Assembly: GCA_964020105.1 (NCBI GenBank)
Contig: OZ026535.1
Coordinates: 806,001 to 870,000, forward strand
Length of the DNA: 64,000 bases
Source of the DNA: G964020105 sp964020105
GTDB taxonomy: Bacteria; Pseudomonadota; Alphaproteobacteria; WRAU01; Hepatincolaceae
Direction of reading: 5' to 3'
Under the pieces are notes generated by a model that saw only the letters and a program-made list of their open reading frames with translations, had not been told where the DNA came from and did not search any database. A program made the translations under genes and the position numbers. Position 1 is the stretch's first letter; every line of letters begins with the position of its first letter. This document shows positions 21,923-31,467 of this stretch, piece after piece.

Positions 21923-22894
21923 ATATTATCTTTCACTACTTTTTTTATCATTTCAAAACCTTACTAAATTTTGTAATACCTATCTTACTAGTTACTTTAA
22001 TTTCCAATTATTTTCTTTTTTCTCATACATTTCATTAGGAACACTAATAAATTAGTTAATCTTCAAAGCAATTTTTATCACTTGATGTTATATTTCATGC
22101 ATCAATTAATTTCATTAGCTCTACAAAACTAATAATTCATAAGCATTTGTACTAATTTTTTTTACGTATAAGAAGCAGATTCTAATTAAACATATAAGTT
22201 TATCCAATCAGATACTTTTACGTTAATAACGTTGCAAAAGATAAAAAATTTGTAGTTTTTGATATTAATTTTTAATTGTCACCAAAAATTAAACTTTTTA
22301 ACTTCTTCAGTTATTTTGATCTCTCTTTTTCTTTATAATTTTTTCCGAATCAACATACTTGCTGTTAAGGATTTTATTAATCTCAACAGGGTACATTGTA
22401 TTCACATAATTTAACTTTCGGTCACACTAAGTTGGATTACTTTATACCTTATTTTGATATTAGGCAATAATTAAGCTTGTGTAGGGCTTAATTTTATTGT
22501 TTCAGATCAAGATGGATTACTTTTTTTATGTTTCTGATAATTAAAGACATAAAAAATTCCCCACCAAAGTATACGCCACTTATTTAAAGTAAGCTTCTTA
22601 TAACCAACTTAAAGAAGACTATAATTTTATTACTCCCTTGTCAACTCTTTTTTATATAAATTTATATTCAAAATAACTCCTATCACTTTCATAGCTTTAT
22701 AGCTTTATAGCTTTATTTTTTATTCTATTTAATAATAACTTCTTCTCACTATTATCCACAATAATTGATAATTTTATTAAAGCTATTAAATAATATTTAA
22801 CAACATACTCTCTCTCTCTCTGATTGCACAGTTATTGCTAATTTTGCTAAATTTGACTCCTATGCCATATTAATATAACATTCCTCTTACCTTC
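21923..22894. other. Upstream region of the 23S gene, 970 bp, no gene seen
   Basis: No 16S, tRNA or protein gene. It should hold the 23S promoter, which I could not place. There are small simple repeats: three copies of ATAGCTTTAT-like 9-mers near 22690-22717 and a CT run near 22806-22821. Confidence 0.5.
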
Positions 22895-22921
22895 TTGATC
22901 AATAACTATGTAGGAAAGATT

Positions 22922-23830
22922 ATGGATACCTTGAAAAGCAATAACACTTTGGCCGCTATAATAATAACTTTCTCTTTCCTATCTTTTGCCATTGCCAATA
23001 CTGCAACCAGATATGCTCTGCACAACAATCTTATTAATCCCGTTTTATTTTTTACTTATATTAAATTAACAGGAGTACTAGTCTTTTTAATCCTAGGCTC
23101 ACTCCTTTATAAAAAATCTTTCTTTATAATTAAAAATAAACCTATGGTCGCCTTTAGATGCCTCATTCTAGCAGCCAATCAATTTTCTGTCACTATGGCT
23201 CTTAAGTACTTGCCTTTGGATATCTTCTATTCTATCACTTTTATTATGCCTATCCTTATTATAACTATGGGTGTGCTTTTTCTAAAAGAAACTATTAATT
23301 TGATTAAAATAATTGCAATAACTACAGGCTTTATTGGTGTTATTATTGTAGTGCGACCAAACGTAGAATCTGATTTTAAGCTTATTGGCGTCATTCTTAC
23401 ACTTATTGTTGCATCCACCGGTGCTCTCTCTGCCATAATTGGCAGAAAATATTTACAAGATGAAAATCCATACTCTGCCACTTTCTACGTTATTTGCTCT
23501 GGATTCCTACTTTCCTTAATCTTGATCCTAGTTGATAATCCACTTAATACTCTTAATATTATTAAAAATGAAATCCCTACTATTCATACAATAATTGTGA
23601 TATTGATTAGCGGCTTAGGCACCATAATTGGCTCATCTTTATTTTTAAAAGCTTACCAAAACGGCGTTACTAATTTTATTGCTCCCATTCAATATACCCA
23701 ATTAATTTGGGGACTTCTATTTGGCTATATTATTTTTAACGACAAAACAACCTTTACTACAATTTTAGGTGCCTCGATCATCATCATTGCAACTCTCCTT
23801 AATATGTATAAAAATGAAAAATCTTCTTAA
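22922..23830 (+). CDS. EamA-family (DMT) transporter 1
   Basis: A 302-residue protein with ten predicted membrane helices in two EamA halves (second half starts near ILVDNPLNTLNI). I prefer the ATG at 22922 (after AGGAAAG) over 22895, because the upstream residues add nothing to the first helix. Drug/metabolite transporters of this type move metabolites such as S-adenosylmethionine in Rickettsiales; the substrate here cannot be told. The stop overlaps the start of transporter 2 by 17 bp. Confidence 0.85.
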   Translation: MDTLKSNNTLAAIIITFSFLSFAIANTATRYALHNNLINPVLFFTYIKLTGVLVFLILGSLLYKKSFFIIKNKPMVAFRCLILAANQFSVTMALKYLPLDIFYSITFIMPILIITMGVLFLKETINLIKIIAITTGFIGVIIVVRPNVESDFKLIGVILTLIVASTGALSAIIGRKYLQDENPYSATFYVICSGFLLSLILILVDNPLNTLNIIKNEIPTIHTIIVILISGLGTIIGSSLFLKAYQNGVTNFIAPIQYTQLIWGLLFGYIIFNDKTTFTTILGASIIIIATLLNMYKNEKSS

Positions 23831-24713
23831 TCCTGATAATAAGCTTCCTTTCGCAATCTTATTATCTTTTTTATCATATACCTGTTTTGCTTTTATGGAT
23901 TTGATAAATAAATTCCTTTTTTCCTACATTAATATTCCCTTCTTTTCTTACATGTTTTGGCTAGATCTTGCAATACTAATATGCCTTATCCCCCTTGGCA
24001 TATTTACTTCAAATTTTTCACTGGCCTTCCTTAAAACTACTAATGCTATCCCTGTATTTATTCGATCTATTTTTTCATTGCTGAATACCATATGCTCTTT
24101 GATTGCTATCTCCCATCTTCCTTTCCATATTTTCTACTCTCTAGCATTTATTCAACCAATTATAACAACATTTTTGAGTATCATTTTCTTTATGGAAAAA
24201 CCTAATATCACTAAAATAATTTTGATTGTTTTAGGCTTTTTGGGAGTGCTAATATCAATTGAAATTTGGTCTTTCTCCTCTAATCCTCTGCCTTTAATAG
24301 GTCTGCTCGCTGGTCTTGGTATAAGCATAACTAATGCTCTTAGTGGCTTAGTAGTGAAAAAATATATGCCTGCGGAAAAAACCATAACTATTGCTATTTA
24401 TAATGTGTTACTAAGTTTTTTTGTAGCTTCTTTATACTTTATTTTTACACAAAAAACCCTATTCATTACCACAAATCCTCAAATTATTATTTTAGTGTTT
24501 TTTGGCGGTCTTACCGCTGCCTTGGGCATGATATTTTTTATGCTCTCCTATCAAAAAGGCTATATCCAATCTATAGTCTCTATGCAGTATACTCAGATTA
24601 TTTGGGGAATTATATTCGGTATCATTCTTTTTAATACATTACCCTCCTTCTACAGCACCATTGGCATCACTATTATTATTATTACCAATCTGATAAATAT
24701 TGCTAAAAAATAA
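23814..24713 (+). CDS. EamA-family (DMT) transporter 2
   Basis: A 299-residue ten-helix protein paralogous to its upstream neighbour: both carry the same spacing of helices and end with a QYTQ(I/L)IWG motif in helix nine and a charge-poor last helix. I start it at the ATG at 23814, inside the end of transporter 1, rather than at 23769, whose extra 15 residues are frame-overlap sequence. The two genes form a translationally coupled pair, probably a tandem duplication, and may act as separate carriers or together. Confidence 0.85.
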   Translation: MKNLLNPDNKLPFAILLSFLSYTCFAFMDLINKFLFSYINIPFFSYMFWLDLAILICLIPLGIFTSNFSLAFLKTTNAIPVFIRSIFSLLNTICSLIAISHLPFHIFYSLAFIQPIITTFLSIIFFMEKPNITKIILIVLGFLGVLISIEIWSFSSNPLPLIGLLAGLGISITNALSGLVVKKYMPAEKTITIAIYNVLLSFFVASLYFIFTQKTLFITTNPQIIILVFFGGLTAALGMIFFMLSYQKGYIQSIVSMQYTQIIWGIIFGIILFNTLPSFYSTIGITIIIITNLINIAKK

Positions 24714-24828
24714 TTCACCACAATACACTAAACCTATATTTTATCGCAATATTACATTAAATTCATACTAAATTAAAGGTTGTATTTCTTGCACCCCATA
24801 TTTAAGCCTCTTTGTAGCCAAATATAGA

Positions 24829-24856
24829 GTAAAATATTTATGTATAAATATTTTAC
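24829..24856. promoter_or_regulatory. 12-bp palindrome upstream of the beta-barrel gene
   Basis: GTAAAATATTTA - TGTA - TAAATATTTTAC is a perfect inverted repeat 80 bp before the start codon. There is no T-run after it, so it could be an operator or a weak bidirectional terminator for transporter 2. Confidence 0.4.
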
Positions 24857-24935
24857 TATTGTTGTTGCAAGCATATGAAGCTACCCTATCACTGTATATA
24901 TAATATATATTATAATTTAATTAAGGAGTTAATGA

Positions 24936-25652
24936 ATGAAAAAAATATTCAATCATACAATCATATTGGTTGCTATATTCGTATTAGTTGGATTTACAAA
25001 ATTATCTGCTGAGGATCTATATATTGGTACTGGTGTTGGTATGTCCGCTAATGTGAAAAATAACTTAGGAAAAAAGTTTAATGAGCAAAATAACATTTCT
25101 ACCAGATCAGGTTATGCTGCAAATGTTTTTATAGGTTATAATATAGATGAAAATTTTGCCATTGAGGTTGGTTATAAGCATTTTATAAAGCATCCTTACA
25201 AAAGAGGATTTAATGGGGATGCTATATCGCTAGCTAATGATTCTGATCTTACTGCTGAGGATACGGCTATTTTGAAAGCTGACGTTGATAGCACAGACAA
25301 ACTAATGAAAGTATCTGCAAACAATGTTAATCTTAACGCTGTGCTTAAAACAACTTTCGCTGATCAACATACTATATTAGGTAGCTTAGGAATTGGGGTT
25401 ACCAGAATTAACTTAAGTGTAAGGGATTCTAATAATACTCAAAAGCAGACCCTAAATACTATTGAGTATTTAGCAGGTGCTGGTTATGAATTTGCTATAA
25501 CTAAAAATCATAGTGTTGGTTTGAAATCTTCAATCAGCTTTATGCCAAAGCTTACTTCTAAAAATAAAGAAGAGAAAAAAACAGAAAAAGTTGAGAGATT
25601 TAAATCCTCAGCTAATGCTGACCTTGGTATGTATTATAAATTTACATTCTAA
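24936..25652 (+). CDS. Outer-membrane beta-barrel surface protein (porin/opacity-like)
   Basis: A 238-residue protein with a cleavable signal (ends KLSAEDLYIG), starting after a clear AAGGAG site. Alternating strands (YIGTGVGMSANV, AANVFIGYNIDENFAIEVGYKHF, AVLKTTFADQHTILGSLGIG, EYLAGAGYEFAITKNHSVGLK) and the final aromatic residue (LGMYYKFTF) mark an eight-stranded barrel of the OmpA/opacity or rickettsial surface-antigen type. Such proteins are usually abundant and exposed to the host. A strong terminator follows at once, so it is monocistronic. Confidence 0.82.
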   Translation: MKKIFNHTIILVAIFVLVGFTKLSAEDLYIGTGVGMSANVKNNLGKKFNEQNNISTRSGYAANVFIGYNIDENFAIEVGYKHFIKHPYKRGFNGDAISLANDSDLTAEDTAILKADVDSTDKLMKVSANNVNLNAVLKTTFADQHTILGSLGIGVTRINLSVRDSNNTQKQTLNTIEYLAGAGYEFAITKNHSVGLKSSISFMPKLTSKNKEEKKTEKVERFKSSANADLGMYYKFTF

Positions 25653-25677
25653 GTGAGCTGAAGCTTTTATATAGCTT

Positions 25678-25708
25678 AAGGAGGGACTTATTTGTCCCTC
25701 CTTTTTTT
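25678..25708 (+). terminator. Terminator of the beta-barrel gene
   Basis: Perfect stem AAGGAGGGAC / GTCCCTCCTT with loop TTATTT, followed by TTTTTT. Confidence 0.92.
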
Positions 25709-25729
25709 ATGCTACTAATTAAAGTACTT

Positions 25730-27538
25730 TTATTTTTGTCTCTGATATTTCTTTCTTTCATTAGGATCTAAATACATTTTGCGTAAACGCAACACACTTG
25801 GAGTTACCTCTATTAACTCATCTTCTTCAATATAAGATATTGCCTCCTCTAAAGTTAATCTTTTACAAGGAGTTAAAGCTATACTATCATCCTTACCAGA
25901 AGATCTAACATTACTTAGTTGCTTAGATTTCATAGGATTTACCTCTAAATCGTTATCTTTTGAATGCTCTCCAATAATCATTCCAACATATGTCTCCTCT
26001 CCAGCCCCTATGAATAAAATACCTCTATCCTCTAAATGAAACAAACCATATCCAACCGATTTCCCTTGTGCCATCGATATTAAAACACCCTTAAATCTAC
26101 TCTCAATAACTCCCTTCCATTCATCATAAGAGTGGAATAAACGAGACATAGTACCAGTACCCCTTGTATCTGTTAAAAATCTTGAATAATAACCTATTAA
26201 CCCTCTTGTAGGAGCAACAAATACTATCCTTTGCTTAGCATCGGCCGTAGTATACATCTCTTCTATTCTAGCCTTTCTTTTCTGTAATGCATCTATAATT
26301 GTTCCTGCAAATTCTTCATCTACATCAACCTGCACATATTCCATAGGCTCAAGCTTAACCCTACCTTCTTCCTTAATTAACACCTTAGGACGCCCTATTA
26401 ATAACTCAAACCCCTCTCTGCGCATGGTTTCAATTAATACTGCCAACTGCAACTCACCCCTAGCCGATACCTCAAATGTGTCTGCATTATCTGTCTCTTT
26501 TACTTTAATTGAAACATTTACTTCTTGCTCTTTTAATAATCTATCTCTTATTACTCTTGACGTTAGCTTCTTACCGTCTTTTCCTGCAAGTGGAGAATCA
26601 TTTACTGAAAAGGTCATAGATAATACCGGTGGATCTATTGGCTTAGCATAAAGCGGTGTCTCTATCTCAAGATCACATATTGTATCTGATACCGTAGCCT
26701 TTGTGAAACCAGCTAAACAAATAATATCTCCAGCGTAAGCTTCCTCAACTACCTTCTTCGTAAGCCCCTCAAATACCATAAGTTTTGAAACTTTTGCTTT
26801 CTCAACCAAAGCGCCACTGCGGTCAAGTGCCTTAAAACTATCCCCAACCTTAACACTACCACTAGTAACCTTTCCAGTTAATAATCTACCTACATAATCA
26901 TCATAATCAATCATTGTAGTTACCATGGCGAACTTTGCCTCTAGATCCACTGTTGGCTCTTCTATATGAGAAATAACTGTCTCAAATAATGCTGATACAT
27001 CAGATTTCTCTTTCTCCTCTACTTTTGACACCCATCCATCCCTCGCTGCCGCATACAATATTGGAAAATCTAACTGAGAATCTGTGGCTCCTAAATTGAC
27101 AAATAAATCAAATACTTCATTATAAACTTCCTGTGGTCTACGATCCGCTTTATCCATTTTGTTAATTAATACTACCGGTTTTAATCCTAAGGACAACGCC
27201 TTTGAGGTTACAAATCTTGTTTGTGGCATTGGTCCTTCTTGAGAATCTACTAATAAAATAACTCCCTCCACCATTCCCAGTATCCTTTCAACTTCTCCTC
27301 CAAAATCCGCATGTCCCGGCGTATCTATTATATTTATCTTATAATCTTTATAATGTACAGAAGTGCATTTTGCTAATATTGTTATCCCTTTCTCTTTCTC
27401 TAAATCATTTGAATCCATCATCCTTACTTCAACAAGTTGATTGTCTCTGAAAGTCCCACTTTGCTTCAACAGTTCATCTACAAGCGTTGTTTTCCCATGA
27501 TCAACGTGCGCTATTATTGCTATATTCCTGATTTTCAT
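25730..27538 (-). CDS. typA: Translational GTPase TypA/BipA
   Basis: A 602-residue ribosome-binding GTPase with the G1 motif AHVDHGKTTL at residues 10-19, G3 DTPGHADFGGEV, G4 NKMD, then an EF-G-like domain II, and the BipA-specific C-terminal domain (RGTGTMSRLFHSYDEW, GVLISMAQGKSVGYG, ending NERKKYQRQK). It takes part in stress-adapted ribosome assembly and translation. The length is normal. It is convergent with the beta-barrel gene. Confidence 0.97.
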   Translation of the reverse strand: MKIRNIAIIAHVDHGKTTLVDELLKQSGTFRDNQLVEVRMMDSNDLEKEKGITILAKCTSVHYKDYKINIIDTPGHADFGGEVERILGMVEGVILLVDSQEGPMPQTRFVTSKALSLGLKPVVLINKMDKADRRPQEVYNEVFDLFVNLGATDSQLDFPILYAAARDGWVSKVEEKEKSDVSALFETVISHIEEPTVDLEAKFAMVTTMIDYDDYVGRLLTGKVTSGSVKVGDSFKALDRSGALVEKAKVSKLMVFEGLTKKVVEEAYAGDIICLAGFTKATVSDTICDLEIETPLYAKPIDPPVLSMTFSVNDSPLAGKDGKKLTSRVIRDRLLKEQEVNVSIKVKETDNADTFEVSARGELQLAVLIETMRREGFELLIGRPKVLIKEEGRVKLEPMEYVQVDVDEEFAGTIIDALQKRKARIEEMYTTADAKQRIVFVAPTRGLIGYYSRFLTDTRGTGTMSRLFHSYDEWKGVIESRFKGVLISMAQGKSVGYGLFHLEDRGILFIGAGEETYVGMIIGEHSKDNDLEVNPMKSKQLSNVRSSGKDDSIALTPCKRLTLEEAISYIEEDELIEVTPSVLRLRKMYLDPNERKKYQRQK

Positions 27539-27871
27539 CGCTACATTATTCTCCTCTTTATAAATATGTCATTAAATATAGTTTCTTTAATATTATATTA
27601 CAACTACAAAATTGATTGCTCCTCTTAATACACCTCATATTATTCTCAACTTCACCACAATAAAACACATCTTATTCTTACTATTACCCTTAACAAATAC
27701 CTTATATTACAATTGATCCATAGCTGATTATAAACTCTCTTATGCAAAATTAAATAATATGAAAATCTTTTTACTATCTACTTCAATATGTGCAATTAAT
27801 AAGTATTATATCTTTCTTAAATATCTCCTCTGTGCTAGATTCTAACTCTTGCAAAAATAATTAATTAATAC
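27539..27871. other. About 330 bp intergenic, nothing recognised
   Basis: AT-rich leader of typA plus sequence beyond the next gene's terminator. No RNA gene or conserved site seen. Confidence 0.5.
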
Positions 27872-27903
27872 AAAAAAAAGGGAAGACCTTGCAATCTTCC
27901 CCC
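27872..27903 (-). terminator. Terminator of the Ntn-hydrolase gene
   Basis: On the minus strand, GGGAAGA / TCTTCCC with an 8-base loop is followed by eight T's. Confidence 0.85.
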
Positions 27904-27925
27904 TCTCAAAAGCACTAATTAAGCC

Positions 27926-29014
27926 TTAGAATTTTTTCACGTTCCTAAAGCTTGTTTCTGTTGCAAAATTAAACGGAGTTTCTAGAGTATCAAAATCATC
28001 TGTAATATCCGTACGAACATCAGTTTTTTGCACGTCAAATACTTGTTGCTTAGCTCCTTCCTTAAAGTTTAATTTTTTCATATCAACTGTAACTAAAGAA
28101 TTAAATACTGTCATTTTCATATATAATTTTGAATTTGTTAAATCAAAAATAATTGAATACTGTGTTGGTGAAGTATTAGGAGATTCTTCTGCTAAAGTTT
28201 TTATCATTAGCTGCGCAGCATTGCCAAGAAAGCCAAACATCATTTTTAAATTATCATCATTATTTTTTGGTTTCATAGCTAGAGATAAATAATGATTTGC
28301 TCTTACAAATCTATCTTTTGGCGTAGATCCTCCAGGTATTTCTAACTCACCGCCAAAGCCCTTATATTGCTTTAAGTTTTCAAGTTGCTCAGTATATGCA
28401 GGTTGATTAGTTAATATTTTATATTCCGTACCATGATGAATAACTAACTCACCCTTTATATATTCTAAAATAGCACTATCACCACTTTTATCTTGTAGGG
28501 AAATATGCAATCCAGATTCAATAGCATGTCCAGGTAATGTTAAGGTAACTATCTGAATGTTGTTTTTCTTTAAATATTTTACTGCTTCTTTTACAGATGA
28601 AAAATTATCCAAGAAAAATTGTGTCCAGATAGTAGCAAAAAGTCCTTTTCTTGAGGCATCCCTTTTACCATAATCTGTGCCTGGCAGATACAGCAAGCTC
28701 GCACTTAGCCCTTTTTCATTCATACCATCAACGGTTCCAATATCGTAAATTGAAATTACAAGGCTACCATACTTAGATTTCCACTCAAGTGGATTAGTAT
28801 CAACCCCTCCATTTCTAGCTATGCCCTTTGGCATGGTAATAATCTTATACTTAGTATTATTAGCGTCGTACCAATCCATATTTCTACCAACAATAACTCC
28901 CAAATCATTTTTCAGAAGAATACGTGTACATGCTAGTGCTGATTCAATACTGATAGATAGCATCAATAAAAAACATATTACAACTGTTAATGCCTTCTTA
29001 AAAAATATACCCAT
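27926..29014 (-). CDS. Exported linear-amide C-N hydrolase (choloylglycine hydrolase / penicillin V acylase family)
   Basis: A 362-residue Ntn hydrolase. I use the ATG at 29014, which has an AGGAG site, rather than 29071. The signal peptide ends ALA and the next residue, Cys29 (ALA|CTRILLKND), would become the N-terminal nucleophile. Other family marks are VGRNMDWYD, GGVDTNPLEWKSKYGS, DGMNEKGLSASLLYLPG and NQPAY. Members cleave bile-salt conjugates, penicillin V or acyl-homoserine lactones; substrate cannot be inferred here. Signal peptidase cleavage would expose the active cysteine in the periplasm or outside the cell. Confidence 0.88.
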   Translation of the reverse strand: MGIFFKKALTVVICFLLMLSISIESALACTRILLKNDLGVIVGRNMDWYDANNTKYKIITMPKGIARNGGVDTNPLEWKSKYGSLVISIYDIGTVDGMNEKGLSASLLYLPGTDYGKRDASRKGLFATIWTQFFLDNFSSVKEAVKYLKKNNIQIVTLTLPGHAIESGLHISLQDKSGDSAILEYIKGELVIHHGTEYKILTNQPAYTEQLENLKQYKGFGGELEIPGGSTPKDRFVRANHYLSLAMKPKNNDDNLKMMFGFLGNAAQLMIKTLAEESPNTSPTQYSIIFDLTNSKLYMKMTVFNSLVTVDMKKLNFKEGAKQQVFDVQKTDVRTDITDDFDTLETPFNFATETSFRNVKKF

Positions 29015-29229
29015 AGTTAAAACTCCTATATTAGATTTTATGCAAGGGCTATGTAAAATAATGACAGGCAAGGTCTCTATTTAACATCTAACACCCTAGC
29101 GTGTGATTATAATAACTTATTAATTTTATATTTGCAGTAATTATTATTATAAAGAGCAATATTTACTAATGTTATAACTTGTAGTATAAATAAGTAAGAA
29201 CCGTAATAGCCATTACTTGTTAGGATTTA

Positions 29230-30153
29230 ATGATGTTTTCTCTGTTAGCCGTAATTTTAATTTTTATTATTGTTTTTGGTTACTCTTTTAGGGATATTTT
29301 ACAAAAATATACAGCGTCCCGTTATAGTAATCATTTTGAAGCTGGCGCTATACCAGCTATTTTTTCTTGCATTGGAGTTTTATTATTATCTAAAGCACTT
29401 ATAAATTTATGGCATCCAAGTTACGTTAATTATTATTATTCTCATTTTTCTTTTTGGGATACAATCAAAAATAATAAACCTAACAATATAGTTATTGAAA
29501 TCACCATATTGATTGGGATCATGAAAGGAATAATAGTTTTTCTTTTAAATTCAGGAGCAAGAAATCTTGATTTATCTACGGTTTCTGGAAGTTCTTATTT
29601 GGCTTTTGTTAGCTTAGGTATTGGCTCATTAATAAATCACTTTATATTTGGTGAAAAAACATTAATTTTACCAATTGTAGTAATAGCACTTTGCTCACTA
29701 GTGTTTTATATATATGGTCCTGGAAAGAAAATAATATTTGATAAGAAACTAAAAGTGTTATTATCATGTATCATAGGATTATCTTTATTAATAGTGATAG
29801 ATTACATTGGAATTAGAGCAAGCAATTGGTTTGTTCATCTTGCATTATCAAATATCGTGGCTTTTCTATTATTTATAGCACTAATTAAGCAGAAAATAAT
29901 AAAGAATTTCAGCTTTTTAAGTGATAAGATGATTATTTTATCAGGAGCAACCTACGCATTTATGGATTTTATGTTTGTTTTTTCATTTTCTATTCTTGGA
30001 GTAAGTTATGCCTTTTTATTCGGCATGCTATCATACCTGCCAACTATGGTTTTAGGTAGCACAAAATATAAAGAAGGGAAATGGTATGTACAAACAGCTT
30101 TTGCAGTAATAGCTATATTATGCGTATATATCATCGCATTTGAGCCATACTAG
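29230..30153 (+). CDS. EamA-like ten-helix transporter 3
   Basis: A 307-residue membrane protein with ten helices and a DMT-like two-half layout (LNSGARNLDLSTVSGSSYLAF in the first half; a parallel FSILGVSYAFLFGMLSYLP in the second). It is more distant from the pair at 22.9-24.7 kb and has a longer loop after helix 2. The substrate is unknown. It is convergent with the next gene, with 1 bp between the ends. Confidence 0.7.
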   Translation: MMFSLLAVILIFIIVFGYSFRDILQKYTASRYSNHFEAGAIPAIFSCIGVLLLSKALINLWHPSYVNYYYSHFSFWDTIKNNKPNNIVIEITILIGIMKGIIVFLLNSGARNLDLSTVSGSSYLAFVSLGIGSLINHFIFGEKTLILPIVVIALCSLVFYIYGPGKKIIFDKKLKVLLSCIIGLSLLIVIDYIGIRASNWFVHLALSNIVAFLLFIALIKQKIIKNFSFLSDKMIILSGATYAFMDFMFVFSFSILGVSYAFLFGMLSYLPTMVLGSTKYKEGKWYVQTAFAVIAILCVYIIAFEPY

Positions 30154-30154
30154 T

Positions 30155-30772
30155 TTATATATTGAATTTCTTATAGAGAATAATCATATTAAGTATTCTG
30201 ATAAAGGTAGTGATAAAACACAAAGATCCAAATACATATGCAGCAATAGGAAAAACATTGGGAAACAAACAAATAATTATATAAAATATGGTCGTTTCTG
30301 TTGCCTCTATTAAGCCAATGGAGTAATAAAATGATTTATTAACATAAAAATTGTTTTCTATTTTATATTTTTCAGCCACCACAGCCGAGGCTAAAAAAGA
30401 AGTCCCCGTAGTTAAAAAGCTATATACTAAAATTAGAGCTGGTAGCGCATTTTTATTAGGATCAAGCAATCCAAATGCTACAGGGATACTACTATAGAAA
30501 ATAAAATCAAAAGTAATATCAATAAATCCCCCCAAAGCAGTTATTTTAGTTTTTACAGCTAGCAAGCCATCTAATCCATCACATAATCTGTTAAGTAAAA
30601 TAAACATTAGTGCTAAAAAATATTGCCCACTGATAATAGCAGGTACTGCAGAGATCCCCAGTAAAAACCCAGCCATAGTCACGTAATTTGCACTAACAGA
30701 TTTACTAGCTAAAAATGTAGCAAATCCATTTATCCATCGCTTGTATAACAGAGAAATTGTTTTATCTAACAT
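30155..30772 (-). CDS. CDP-alcohol phosphatidyltransferase family protein
   Basis: A 205-residue membrane protein with the CDP-alcohol phosphotransferase signature region NRLCDGLDGLLAVKTK...GGFIDITFD. The acidic residues that bind metal (DG, then D and D four residues apart) are present, but the canonical DGxxAR arginine is replaced (AVK) and the spacing to the glycine is one shorter. It would make a phospholipid from a CDP-activated donor; the acceptor alcohol cannot be told. It lies 9 bp behind msrA on the same strand. Confidence 0.75.
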   Translation of the reverse strand: MLDKTISLLYKRWINGFATFLASKSVSANYVTMAGFLLGISAVPAIISGQYFLALMFILLNRLCDGLDGLLAVKTKITALGGFIDITFDFIFYSSIPVAFGLLDPNKNALPALILVYSFLTTGTSFLASAVVAEKYKIENNFYVNKSFYYSIGLIEATETTIFYIIICLFPNVFPIAAYVFGSLCFITTFIRILNMIILYKKFNI

Positions 30773-30781
30773 TGCTACTCT

Positions 30782-31447
30782 CTATGACTGTTTGGTTCTA
30801 TGATACTTTTCCCAAACCGTAGCAATTTTACTATCTCTACCGCATGTTTTCCTATAAAAGGAATACCTTAAGGGATTTACAAGTGCATATTTTTGATGAT
30901 AATCTTCAGCTAACCAAAATGTATTTGCTTTTATAACTTTTGTTTGTATACTCCCATCCAAAAGATTACCATCTTGAAGTTTCTTTATATAATTATCACT
31001 GATTTGTTTTTCCTCTTCCGTTAAATAAAATATAGCTGTTGAATATTGTAATCCTCTGTCACAAAATTGACCTCCTCCATCTATTGGGTTAATATGTTTA
31101 AAGAAATAATCTATTATATCGTAATAAGTTAATATCATGGGATCATAATAAATTTTCAGTGCCTCATAATGTCCTTGTCCTACTTTTGTTTGAGCAGAAA
31201 CATCATTATAAGTTGGATTTTTACTACTACCACCTATGTAACCTACCTTAGTATCATAAACTCCTTTTACTTTGAGAAAATCACTTTCTATACACCAAAA
31301 ACACCCTCCTGCAACTATGGCAATTTTGGCATTAGGTGGTATGCTTTTTTCTTGTTCAGCCTGAGCTTTATTACTAAAAACATAATTTGAAAGAAAAAAC
31401 ATAGTAAAAATTCCTAGATGAAACGATAACTTACTTAATTTTAGCAT
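30782..31447 (-). CDS. msrA: Exported peptide-methionine (S)-S-oxide reductase MsrA
   Basis: A 221-residue MsrA with the active-site motif GGCFWC (catalytic Cys49), the GYIGGSSKNPTYNDVS, GHYEALKIYYDP and FFKHINPIDGGGQFCDRG blocks, and a late resolving-cysteine region (FYRKTCG). An N-terminal signal peptide (hydrophobic core GIFTMFFLSNYVF, end KAQA) sends it to the periplasm, where it would repair oxidised methionines in envelope proteins. It is in a run with the disulfide-reductase-like fusion (upstream, 20 bp) and the phosphatidyltransferase. Confidence 0.93.
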   Translation of the reverse strand: MLKLSKLSFHLGIFTMFFLSNYVFSNKAQAEQEKSIPPNAKIAIVAGGCFWCIESDFLKVKGVYDTKVGYIGGSSKNPTYNDVSAQTKVGQGHYEALKIYYDPMILTYYDIIDYFFKHINPIDGGGQFCDRGLQYSTAIFYLTEEEKQISDNYIKKLQDGNLLDGSIQTKVIKANTFWLAEDYHQKYALVNPLRYSFYRKTCGRDSKIATVWEKYHRTKQS

Positions 31448-31467
31448 GATATAACTCCTTTGACTGA

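Noticed and set aside
21923..22894. A 16S rRNA or spacer tRNA upstream of the 23S gene
   Set aside because: No 16S or tRNA landmark is present; the rRNA operon is split.
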